From positions 1 to 16,292 of the forward strand of contig JAHDCB010000020.1 of the NCBI GenBank assembly GCA_020630035.1: DNA of 16,292 nt. The letters run 5' to 3'. A program made the translations under genes and the position numbers. The DNA comes from Gammaproteobacteria bacterium. Its GTDB lineage: Bacteria > Pseudomonadota > Gammaproteobacteria > Chromatiales > Chromatiaceae. Shown in pieces: positions 1 through 5,997 of the stretch (its first letter is position 1; each line of letters opens with the position of its first letter). The notes under the pieces are model-generated. The model was given only the letters and a program-made list of their open reading frames with translations. It searched no databases and was not told the origin of the DNA.

Positions 1-214
1 CGCGCAACTGACAGAAATGCAGGCATGTTTGTCGGATTATATCGGTTCCCGATATGGGCTTGAGATTAGAGTCAAGTCTCCTGATATTGATTTCGGTGCT
101 GGCCGATAAACTGATTTCTTTGCCCGCAACCCAGCGTTATATGAAGAAATGTTGTTCCACAAACAAGTTCAGTTAGAGAACTATCAGGATTATGAAGATA
201 CCATCATTAAATAA
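1..214 (+). pseudogene. Frameshifted remnant resembling an AbiEii-type nucleotidyltransferase (C-terminal part)
   Basis: The gene enters from the left edge. The frame starting at base 2 reads a plausible segment ending in EIRVKSPDI, then hits TAA at 107-109. From about base 84, the frame shifted by one continues with SVLADKLISLPATQRYMKK. Joined, the two resemble the RVES-(D/E)-EILADKLIAL stretch typical of AbiEii/AbiGii nucleotidyltransferase toxins. That family transfers nucleotides to target RNAs in type IV toxin-antitoxin systems. After the TAA, the first frame also stays open to TAA at 212-214 (ending EDTIIK), so which frame was original downstream is unclear. No cognate antitoxin is visible because the upstream part lies outside the window. 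The family assignment rests on one short motif and is tentative. That the sequence is broken is better supported. Confidence 0.4.
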
Positions 215-217
215 AGA

Positions 218-239
218 TCCCCACAGCAAGCTACGGGGA
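218..239. repeat. Short inverted repeat (TCCCC/GGGGA stem)
   Basis: TCCCC at 218-222 pairs with GGGGA at 235-239 around a 12-base loop that itself holds AGC and GCT. It sits just after the remnant's last stop codon and lacks a T-run, so it is not a clear intrinsic terminator. It may be a small dispersed palindrome. Confidence 0.35.
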
Positions 240-254
240 ATCAGACCCTGAGAG

Positions 255-563
255 ATTAAAGCCCCGCTGCTGGCCGGGCTGCTGAGTCTGGCAACGGCGG
301 CCCACGCAGACAGCCTGGAACAGGCCTGGTGCGACACCTTCACGACGGAAGGGTTTATCAGCTACACCGCGAATTGCTTATTTGGCGGGCCGCTGGCTGG
401 TACCAAGGAGAATCAGCGGCAGCGCGTGATCTGGGTTAGCCAGGCGACAGAGATCGCCTGGGCGCGATTTCGGCAGCGCACGGGTCAGGATTATCTGACC
501 GTGTTTAATTCAGACTGGGCGGTGCGCTGCCAGCAAGTGGTGGCAAGACACTGCCCACGCTGA
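255..563 (+). pseudogene. Small secreted cysteine-containing protein lacking a standard start codon
   Basis: An open frame of about 102 codons starts after an in-frame TGA at 249-251. It begins with a convincing signal peptide: Lys, then a hydrophobic stretch (LLAGLLSLATA) and an AHA-D cleavage site near residue 18. The mature part has four cysteines (about residues 26, 41, 92 and 100), which could form two disulfides. Where the ATG is expected (before Lys-Ala-Pro-Leu) the codon is ATT at 255-257, so the gene has either lost its start or uses a very rare ATT start. After the TGA at 561-563 the same frame stays open for 29 more codons to TAG at 651-653, with a coding-like run DLEQVNKAWFVEDNG. 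A premature stop is therefore also possible. I do not recognise the family. The likely location is the periplasm. Confidence 0.4.
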
Positions 564-565
564 CC

Positions 566-582
566 TGACCTGGAACAGGTCA
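566..582. repeat. 7-bp inverted repeat with a 3-base loop
   Basis: TGACCTG at 566-572 pairs perfectly with CAGGTCA at 576-582 around GAA. It lies immediately after the secreted-protein stop. No T-tract follows, so terminator function is unproven. Confidence 0.4.
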
Positions 583-603
583 ACAAGGCATGGTTTGTCG
601 AGG

Positions 604-627
604 ATAATGGGCTGCCAAGCCCATTAT
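604..627. repeat. 10-bp inverted repeat with a 4-base loop
   Basis: ATAATGGGCT at 604-613 pairs perfectly with AGCCCATTAT at 618-627 around GCCA. It lies in the gene-poor stretch between the secreted-protein remnant and the palindromic repeat at 677. No poly-T follows the stem. Its role is unknown. Confidence 0.5.
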
Positions 628-676
628 TACCTGCTGCAAGTAGCCACGGATAGTGGTTGCACCACTTTACTCAATG

Positions 677-783
677 GCGTTATCCGGCATGGCTCTCCGA
701 GGGCGTCTGCGGTCATGGATGGCCGCAGTCGAGCCCCCACGGATGGGTTTATGGCGACCCTCGGAGAGCCTGCCGGGTAACGC
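677..783. repeat. Palindromic dispersed repeat, family 2 (full copy, about 107 bp)
   Basis: The outer arms are nearly complementary. The left arm GCGTTATCCGGCAT leads into GGCTCTCCGAGGG (691-703). The right arm CCCTCGGAGAGCC (758-770) leads into TGCCGGGTAACGC. A second, inner stem is CTGCGG/CCGCAG around a CATGGATG loop. Folded, it makes a long hairpin with internal structure, like REP/MITE-type elements. The right arm (753-783) recurs at 12425-12459 with small indels, so this is a dispersed family and not a one-off palindrome. It carries no convincing gene. It sits 39 bases past the ftsX stop codon and could affect transcript ends there. Confidence 0.7.
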
Positions 784-822
784 TGACACTGTTTCGCACA
801 TGCAGTTTGAAGTATCTATTGT

Positions 823-1776
823 TTATTGCGGTGTCAGGCTCAGGTGCTGGCGTACTGACAGCCAGGCGCCGAGCAGGCCAAGTAGCGGGCTGCCGCAGCC
901 GAGCAGCAGGCCGAGGGCCGGGTCGTTCAGGTGCAGGGCCAGGTGAGTCTGGTACAGGCTGCCGAGTTGTTGTAGTGGCTCTTGCAACAGGGTGATCGCG
1001 CTGTACAGCAGGCCATACGCGACCAGGGCACCGGACAGGCCGTACCAGATGCCTTCGTACAGGTAGGGGCGGCGGATAAATGCCTGGGTGCCGCCGACCA
1101 GTTGCATAATCGCGATCTCATCCTGCTGGTTGTGGATGTGCAGCCGGATCGTATTGCCGATGACCAGCAGGACTGCGAGGCTGAGCAGGGCCGCCAGCAG
1201 GATAATGCCACGGGTCGCGATGTGGGTGATTGCGGCAAAGCGGTGCAGCCATTGCAGGTCGACCTGGGCTGTGTCGATTTCTGGCCAGGCGTGCAGACGT
1301 TCGGCGAGGCGTTCGGTTCGGTCAATCCGTTGCTGACTGAGGGCCGGCTGTACCAGGATTACTGCTGGTAGTGGGTTGTGCTCCAGCAGATCCAACGCGG
1401 TGCCGAAGCCGGAATGGGTGCGAAATTCGGCCATCGCCTGGTGTTGGTCGATCAGGCGGGTTTCTGCGATGCCGGGTTCCTGGCGGATACGTGCGTGCAC
1501 CTGGTTGATGTCAGACTCGCTCAGGTGGTGTGCCAGATAGACCGAGATGGTCGAGGCACTGTCAGTCCAGTGCTGGCTGTGTTGCTGAATCGGGCTGATG
1601 ATCAGATAAAAGCCACCGGGCAATGCCAGGGCAATGCCGATCACGGTGGCTGTCAGCAGGCTGCTGAGTGGTGCGCGGCATAGCTTACCCAGGGTGCTGA
1701 TCGCATCTTGCAGGTGTTGCAGTAGCCAGTTAAAGCGGCGTTTCGGGTATTGCGTGGTACGATGTGGTATGGTCAT
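823..1776 (-). CDS. ftsX: Cell division protein FtsX
   Basis: FtsX is the membrane subunit of the FtsEX ABC-type complex. At the septum it relays ATP-dependent signals to activators of peptidoglycan amidases. The 317-residue length fits the family. There is a cytoplasmic N-terminus, a first membrane segment at about 38-61, a periplasmic domain at about 62-185, then three further membrane segments (about 189-209, 243-265 and 286-308). The family's conserved loop is clear around residues 211-241 (RLHIHNQQDEIAIMQLVGGT followed by RRPYLYEG). The expected upstream partner ftsE is absent: upstream of ftsX lies a divergent gene starting at 1830. No strong Shine-Dalgarno sequence precedes the ATG at 1774-1776. 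The first residues (TIPHRTTQYPKRR) are basic and fit a cytoplasmic start. Confidence 0.93.
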   Translation of the reverse strand: MTIPHRTTQYPKRRFNWLLQHLQDAISTLGKLCRAPLSSLLTATVIGIALALPGGFYLIISPIQQHSQHWTDSASTISVYLAHHLSESDINQVHARIRQEPGIAETRLIDQHQAMAEFRTHSGFGTALDLLEHNPLPAVILVQPALSQQRIDRTERLAERLHAWPEIDTAQVDLQWLHRFAAITHIATRGIILLAALLSLAVLLVIGNTIRLHIHNQQDEIAIMQLVGGTQAFIRRPYLYEGIWYGLSGALVAYGLLYSAITLLQEPLQQLGSLYQTHLALHLNDPALGLLLGCGSPLLGLLGAWLSVRQHLSLTPQ

Positions 1777-1829
1777 GCGGGGCGGATACGTTACAATGCC
1801 GGCTGGCCTGAATCTTGTGGGAGAATCAT

Positions 1830-2171
1830 ATGCTGCCTTCGGTCATTATTTCAAAGGGATTGCTAGTTGCTGCGGCCGGTTCCTGGTTAACCAGTGGTGC
1901 GCTGCTGATGCTGGTGCATCAGCGGTTGAGTCTGTTGAATAAACGACAGGCGCAGCAGATTGAGCAGTTGCAGCAGCATCAGCAGACGTTGGAAGAGCAC
2001 CTGGTGGCACTGCGCCGGCAGGCAGCACCACCTGTGATCCAGGCAACCACGGTCAGTCAGGAGCAGACGGTGATTCAGCAGATACCGGCGGCGAAGGATA
2101 CCAAGGGTGCGTTTCTGCAGGATTTGCTGAACAGTAATCTGAAGCTACAACAAGACATAGAACACCTCTGA
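1830..2171 (+). CDS. Small membrane-anchored coiled-coil protein, possible partner of the MamK-like actin
   Basis: The protein has 113 residues. The ATG at 1830 is preferred over an in-frame TTG at 1815 because GGGAG lies six bases before it. One hydrophobic N-terminal segment (about residues 4-30, with the run LLVAAAGSWLTSGALLMLV) is followed by a glutamine-rich heptad region (QAQQIEQLQQHQQTLEEHLV). Then come a Pro/Thr/Val/Gln-rich linker and a short amphipathic end (FLQDLLNSNLKLQQDIEHL). This fits a single-pass inner-membrane protein with a cytoplasmic coiled coil. I recognise no named family. It lies 65 bases upstream of, and co-directional with, the MamK-like actin gene. An adaptor that tethers filaments to membrane is a natural but unproven idea. 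The stop codon TGA (2169-2171) lies inside the left arm of a dispersed repeat, so the native C-terminus may have been altered by insertion. Confidence 0.7.
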   Translation: MLPSVIISKGLLVAAAGSWLTSGALLMLVHQRLSLLNKRQAQQIEQLQQHQQTLEEHLVALRRQAAPPVIQATTVSQEQTVIQQIPAAKDTKGAFLQDLLNSNLKLQQDIEHL

Positions 2172-2205
2172 AAATTGTTTGCTTACGACGTTTTCAGAAG
2201 TGCCT
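2160..2205. repeat. Dispersed repeat family 1, internally deleted copy (about 46 bp)
   Basis: The left arm GAACACCTCTGAAAAT (2160-2175) and the right arm GTTTTCAGAAGTGCCT (2190-2205) match the ends of the two 120-bp copies at 3244 and 8374. Between the arms only GTTTGCTTACGAC-like sequence remains, corresponding to the GCTTAC near the left end and the GAC near the right end of full copies. About 74 bases of the centre are missing. The left arm contains the stop codon of the upstream coiled-coil gene, and the element lies 31 bases before the actin gene's start codon. Confidence 0.7.
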
Positions 2206-2226
2206 CACAATATAAATTTCTGAGGC

Positions 2227-2230
2227 GGAG
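2227..2230 (+). promoter_or_regulatory. Ribosome-binding site of the MamK-like gene
   Basis: GGAG is followed by a six-base spacer (AATATT) and ATG at 2237. It supports that start codon. Confidence 0.65.
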
Positions 2231-2236
2231 AATATT

Positions 2237-3244
2237 ATGCCAGTAACATTTCAGGTTGGTATTGACCTGGGTACCAGCCGATCAACCATCACCACCTCAA
2301 CCGGGCAGCGATTTACCACCGCGACCTGCGTGGGTTATTGTAAAGATGTGATTGCGCGCAAGCGGTTTGGTCGCGATTATCTGCTGGGTGAGGAAGCAGT
2401 CGCGAATCGTCTGGCACTGAATATGGTCTGGCCGCTGGCCGACGGTGTCGTGTGTGAAGATGACTCAGCGATGGAGGCTACCCGTCTGGTATTGCAGCAT
2501 CTGTTGGAACAGGTGTTGCCCGGGCGGCAGCCGGATGATCAGGTATATGCCGCGATCGGTGTTCCGGCGCAGGCTAGTTTGCGTAGTAAAAAGGTGATTG
2601 TGCAGATCGCCCGGCCATTGGTCGATAAGCTGCTGATTGTCAGCGAGGCGTTTGCGGTTGCGTATGCCCTGGATCGGTTCGATGAGTGTCTGATTGTTGA
2701 TATTGGTGCCGGCACTACTGATCTGTGCCGGATGCATGGTGCCTTTGCGGAAGAAGATGATCAGATCACCCTGACTGAGGCCGGCAATTACCTGGATCAG
2801 ATTCTGCATGATGCCATTCTGCAGCAATATCCGGATGTGCAGTTATCTGCCAGAATTGTCAGAACGATTAAGGAAAAATATGGCTATATCAGCGATACAG
2901 CTGAACCGGTAACAGTACAACTGACCCGGCAGGGTATTCCGAGTGAATATGATCTGGCAGAAGCCTTACAACACAGTTGTCTGCAATTGGCGCAGCCGAT
3001 CAGCCGGGCGATTCAGACCCTGGTAGGCAGCTTCGACCCTGACTTCCAGGAGGCCTTGCGCCACAATATCATTATCGCCGGTGGTGGTTCCCGTTTGCAG
3101 GGTATTGATAAGGCGATTGAAAAAAGCCTGGAGGCGTATGGCGGCGGCCGCGCAGTCTGTGTGGATGATGCCGAATTCTGTGGCAGTACCGGCACCCTCA
3201 AGCTGTGTGCTGATATGCCGGATGACTATTGGGAACAACTGTAG
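2237..3244 (+). CDS. mamK: MamK-like actin homologue (filament-forming ATPase)
   Basis: The protein has 335 residues and an actin/Hsp70-type ATPase fold. The phosphate-1 loop is VGIDLGTSRSTITTS (residues 7-21), the phosphate-2 loop is IVDIGAGTTDLC (153-164), and the adenosine motif is IIAGGGSRLQGI (279-290). From recalled sequence it matches MamK of magnetotactic bacteria more closely than MreB or ParM. Shared stretches include VGYCKDVI (VGYPKDVI in MamK), PLADGVV, AIGVPA, VSEAFAVAYALD, DQITLTEAGNYLDQ and the C-terminal MPDDYWEQL (LPPQYWCQL in MamK). MamK forms dynamic cytoplasmic filaments that align magnetosomes. No other magnetosome gene is present here, so the cargo is unknown. The upstream membrane coiled-coil protein is a candidate partner. 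The gene is flanked by two members of repeat family 1, and its TAG stop shares its last base with the downstream copy. Confidence 0.85.
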   Translation: MPVTFQVGIDLGTSRSTITTSTGQRFTTATCVGYCKDVIARKRFGRDYLLGEEAVANRLALNMVWPLADGVVCEDDSAMEATRLVLQHLLEQVLPGRQPDDQVYAAIGVPAQASLRSKKVIVQIARPLVDKLLIVSEAFAVAYALDRFDECLIVDIGAGTTDLCRMHGAFAEEDDQITLTEAGNYLDQILHDAILQQYPDVQLSARIVRTIKEKYGYISDTAEPVTVQLTRQGIPSEYDLAEALQHSCLQLAQPISRAIQTLVGSFDPDFQEALRHNIIIAGGGSRLQGIDKAIEKSLEAYGGGRAVCVDDAEFCGSTGTLKLCADMPDDYWEQL

Positions 3245-3363
3245 AGCGCCTCTAAAAACTACTACGCTTACAATAACTTTGTTAAAAATGCTCATGTACG
3301 GCCTTGTACACGGCGCTTTTTCGCCTCACCTTTGCTTCGCCCGCGACGTTTTTAGAGGTGCCC
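3244..3363. repeat. Dispersed repeat family 1, full copy of 120 bp (MITE-like)
   Basis: The left end GAGCGCCTCTAAAAAC (3244-3259) and the right end GTTTTTAGAGGTGCCC (3348-3363) are inverted repeats with two mismatches. The interior is shared with the copy at 8374-8493 in the same orientation, including TTAAAAA, TGCTCATGTACG, TTGTACAC and GCGCTTTTTCGCCTC. Both full copies are exactly 120 bp. No transposase is encoded, so it is a non-autonomous, MITE-like element or a structured repeat. It starts on the last base of the actin stop codon and ends 49 bases before the antitoxin start. A palindrome of this size could also act as a transcription barrier. Confidence 0.8.
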
Positions 3364-3412
3364 TATAGCCGGGTGGGTGTATTGTGCAGGCCGCTATAGT
3401 GATATCTCAGTC

Positions 3413-3817
3413 ATGACGCTCAAACAAGTATCTTCTACTGAACTTAATCAACGACCAGGAGCTATTCTCCGCCAGGCGCAAGCTGAGCCGGTTGCAATCA
3501 CCAGTCGAGGTGAGTCCGTCGTGGTGATGTTGCCATTACACCAATATCAGGCGATGGGCGGTGAACGTTTGAGGTTCTTGGGCCAATCGGAGCAGAATCA
3601 AGGTCAGGCAAAAACACATGGACTCGCAGCAGAGATGCCCCAGCCGTTGCTTGCTGATGTCGGCAAACAGGAAAGTCAGGGAGCAAAAATAGCGCGGGTG
3701 CTGGGAGAATCAGACTTTTTAGGTAATGGGGCTGGTGATGAGCTTCGGGAGTATGTGCGTAATTTTCGTGATGGTTTTGAGCTGCGCAACCCTCTTGATA
3801 TTGACCCTGCTGCATGA
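3413..3817 (+). CDS. Phd/YefM-type antitoxin, unusually long
   Basis: This is the antitoxin of a type II pair. From the ATG at 3413 it has 134 residues. The first ~48 are a typical Phd/YefM DNA-binding domain: VSSTELNQRPGAILRQAQ, then PVAITSRGESVVVMLPLHQYQAM, which covers the usual strand-helix-strand pattern. Most family members are about 80-90 residues; this one has an extra Gln/Gly-rich middle and an end (ESDFLGNGAGDELREYVRNF) that may be the toxin-wrapping segment. The last codons overlap the PIN gene as ATGA at 3814-3817, the usual coupling of such pairs. The family usually represses its own promoter, which here must lie between the 120-bp repeat and 3413. An earlier in-frame ATG at 3377 would add 12 residues that do not match the family. 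Confidence 0.72.
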   Translation: MTLKQVSSTELNQRPGAILRQAQAEPVAITSRGESVVVMLPLHQYQAMGGERLRFLGQSEQNQGQAKTHGLAAEMPQPLLADVGKQESQGAKIARVLGESDFLGNGAGDELREYVRNFRDGFELRNPLDIDPAA

Positions 3818-4266
3818 ATTATCTTCTGGATACGAATATCATTTCTTATCTGTCTGAACAAGATTCTCCATATTTTCAATGTGTGTCTTCCCGCTTGAAA
3901 AATATGGGTCATGATGACCATTTTTTTGCCTCAATCCTCTCTTTTTATGAATTGAAACACGGATATTTTTGTAGTCAGTCAGCAGCGACGAGGGCTCGTT
4001 TTGCCGGTTTTATGGATACCATTAAGGCTATGTTTTCCATTGCACCTCTTTCTCTACCAGGTGCTGATGTATTTGGCGAACTGAAAAATCAGTATCAGTC
4101 ACAAACCGGTATCACGACAAGAGCTGTAAAACGGCATGATATTGATTTTATGCTTGCCAGTACGGCGATTACGGAAGGCATGATTCTGGTGAGTAATGAT
4201 CATATCTTTGCAACGATTCAGCTGTTGCGGGATGATTTCCGACTGGAGAATTGGGCACAGCCCTGA
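3814..4266 (+). CDS. PIN-domain toxin (VapC/FitB-like ribonuclease)
   Basis: The protein has 150 residues and a PIN fold. The acidic metal site is visible as Asp6 in NYLLDTNIISYL, Glu46 in FYELKHG, Asp111 in RHDIDFMLASTAI, and Asp129 in LVSNDHIF. PIN toxins are Mg-dependent endoribonucleases that cut tRNA, rRNA or mRNA when freed from their antitoxin. The gene overlaps the Phd-like antitoxin by four bases and is translationally coupled to it. It is visibly richer in A and T than dnaG or the his genes beside it, which suggests acquisition by transfer. It converges with dnaG with only 24 bases between the stop codons, and no terminator hairpin is seen there. Confidence 0.85.
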   Translation: MNYLLDTNIISYLSEQDSPYFQCVSSRLKNMGHDDHFFASILSFYELKHGYFCSQSAATRARFAGFMDTIKAMFSIAPLSLPGADVFGELKNQYQSQTGITTRAVKRHDIDFMLASTAITEGMILVSNDHIFATIQLLRDDFRLENWAQP

Positions 4267-4290
4267 ATAGAAAAACAAAGCGTGACCTCA

Positions 4291-5997
4291 TCATTGCCCA
4301 TACAGGGTGCGTAAGGCGGCCTTCTGATCGGCGGTCATCTGACCTGGTGGTATCTGTAATAAATCGGCGTGTGCCTGGCGGCGTTCGGTTGTCAGCATCT
4401 GGCGCAGGATGCCCTGGAGCTGCTCCGCAGCATCATCCTCGACTGCCAGTTCGATTACCGCAAGTTGTGCCAGATAGTCTCGCAGTGTCGGGTCTTCTGT
4501 TTGTTCAACCAGTTGTGCACTGGTCATCTCCGGGTTGGTGCTGGCCTGGTTGATCAGTTGCCGCAGTGTGTCGATACCAGCAGCTTGTAGTTGTTCCCAA
4601 CCCTCCGGTAGGGTTTGTTGTGCTGCCTGCGGGTATTGCAGGGTCAGGGCGACTGCCCGGCGCATCGGTGGCATGGTGCGGGTGTTGGCACGGCGTCTGC
4701 GGCGTACCGGTCGCTGGGTGTGTTCTGGTGTGGGTGTTGCCAGTTGTGTTTTGATGCCGACTCGTTGTTCCAGTGCCTGTTGCAGCATGTTGCGGTAGGT
4801 GCCGGTTGGTAGCTGGCTGAGTAGCGGTCTGGCCCGCTCGGCCAGTTGCGCCAGATCGTCCAGGCTGTTCAGATCCAGGTCGGCTTCCAGGTGGTTGAAC
4901 AGGTAGGTTGATAGGGGTTGTGCCTGTGCCAGTTGTGCTTCCCAGCCAGCAGCACCTGTGCCGCGCACCAGGCTATCCGGGTCTTCGCCGTCTGGCAGAA
5001 ACAGGAAGCGTGCCTGGCGCCCGGACTGCATCAGTGGCAGGGTGGTTTGCAGTGCCTTCCAGGCGGCCTCACGTCCGGCCCGGTCACCATCAAAACAAAA
5101 GGTGATCTTCGGGCTGGTACGATATAGTTTTTGCAGATGCTGGCTGGTGGTTGCGGTGCCCAGGGTCGCGACGGCATGGTCGATGCCGTATTGTGCTAGG
5201 GCGATCACGTCCAGATAGCCTTCGACTACCACCAGGTGTTCTGGCTGTCGGTGGGTCTGGCGGACTTCGTACAGGCCATATACCTGCTGGCCTTTGTGAA
5301 ACACCGGGGTTTCGGGTGAGTTCAGGTATTTCGGTTTGCCTTCTCCGATCAGACGCCCGCCAAATCCGATCACGCGTCCACGTCCGTCCCGGATTGGAAA
5401 TACGATCCGGTCGCGTAATCGGTCATAGGTTTTGCCGTCGGTCTGGTTAATCAGCCCGGCTTCGTGTAATAGATTTTTGTTCTCTGACCCGAATTCCCGG
5501 ATCAAATGATCCCAGCCGGGCGGCGCAAACCCGAGTTGGTAGCGAGCAGCGATGGTGCCGGTCAGGCCACGTTGTTGCAAATATTCCACTGCACGCGGGG
5601 CTGCTGCATGGGTACGCAGTTGCTGGGCATAGTGGGCAGCAACCTGCTCCAGCAGGTCATACAGTGGTTGCCGATCTGGCCCGGCGGCGAATTGTGCCTC
5701 ACGCGGAATGTCCAGGCCTTGTTGTGCCGCCAGTTCTTCGATTGCCTCCGGAAAGCTGAGCCGGTCGTATGCCATCAGAAAGCCGATCGCGCTACCATGT
5801 GCGCCGCATCCAAAACAATGGTAGAACTGTTTTTTCGGGCTGACGGTGAAGGAGGGCGTTTTTTCGGTATGAAACGGGCAGCAGGCCTGGTATTCGTGTC
5901 CGGCTTTTTTCAGTGGTACCCGGCCCTGGATCAGTTCGACAATATCGACCCGGTGCAGCAGATCATCGATGAATGGTTGCGGTATGTTACCAGCCAT
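4291..5997 (-). CDS. dnaG: DNA primase DnaG
   Basis: DnaG makes the short RNA primers for replication and works with the DnaB helicase. The 568-residue length is close to the ~580 of enteric DnaG. The N-terminal zinc-binding domain has the CHC2 ligands Cys40, His43, Cys61 and Cys64. The TOPRIM core has the VVVEGYLDVIAL motif with Glu259 and the FDGDRAG motif with Asp303 and Asp305. The C-terminal ~140 residues are the helical DnaB-binding part, after a basic, low-complexity linker (RRRRRAN). The start codon overlaps the hisC stop by one base (TGATG), so it is probably translated by coupling to hisC. In most gammaproteobacteria dnaG lies between rpsU and rpoD; neither is here. Confidence 0.96.
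   Translation of the reverse strand: MAGNIPQPFIDDLLHRVDIVELIQGRVPLKKAGHEYQACCPFHTEKTPSFTVSPKKQFYHCFGCGAHGSAIGFLMAYDRLSFPEAIEELAAQQGLDIPREAQFAAGPDRQPLYDLLEQVAAHYAQQLRTHAAAPRAVEYLQQRGLTGTIAARYQLGFAPPGWDHLIREFGSENKNLLHEAGLINQTDGKTYDRLRDRIVFPIRDGRGRVIGFGGRLIGEGKPKYLNSPETPVFHKGQQVYGLYEVRQTHRQPEHLVVVEGYLDVIALAQYGIDHAVATLGTATTSQHLQKLYRTSPKITFCFDGDRAGREAAWKALQTTLPLMQSGRQARFLFLPDGEDPDSLVRGTGAAGWEAQLAQAQPLSTYLFNHLEADLDLNSLDDLAQLAERARPLLSQLPTGTYRNMLQQALEQRVGIKTQLATPTPEHTQRPVRRRRRANTRTMPPMRRAVALTLQYPQAAQQTLPEGWEQLQAAGIDTLRQLINQASTNPEMTSAQLVEQTEDPTLRDYLAQLAVIELAVEDDAAEQLQGILRQMLTTERRQAHADLLQIPPGQMTADQKAALRTLYGQ

Noticed and set aside
595..995. Several overlapping plus-strand open frames
   Set aside because: They run through the palindromic repeat at 677-783 and into antisense of ftsX. 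Their translations are low-complexity Arg/Ser/Gly sequence typical of shadow frames.
1815..1829. TTG start five codons upstream for the coiled-coil gene
   Set aside because: The ATG at 1830 has GGGAG six bases before it, and the extra residues (MWENH) would precede the membrane segment without benefit.
2160..3363. A composite transposon carrying the actin gene
   Set aside because: The flanking repeats encode no transposase and one is deleted, and no target duplication was identified. Only the bracketing itself is reported.
3382..3400. TTGTGC and TATAGT as a promoter for the antitoxin
   Set aside because: The two hexamers are only seven bases apart, far from the ~17 needed for a sigma-70 promoter.
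4267..4290. A bidirectional terminator between the PIN gene and dnaG
   Set aside because: The 24 bases hold no stem with a flanking T- or A-run.
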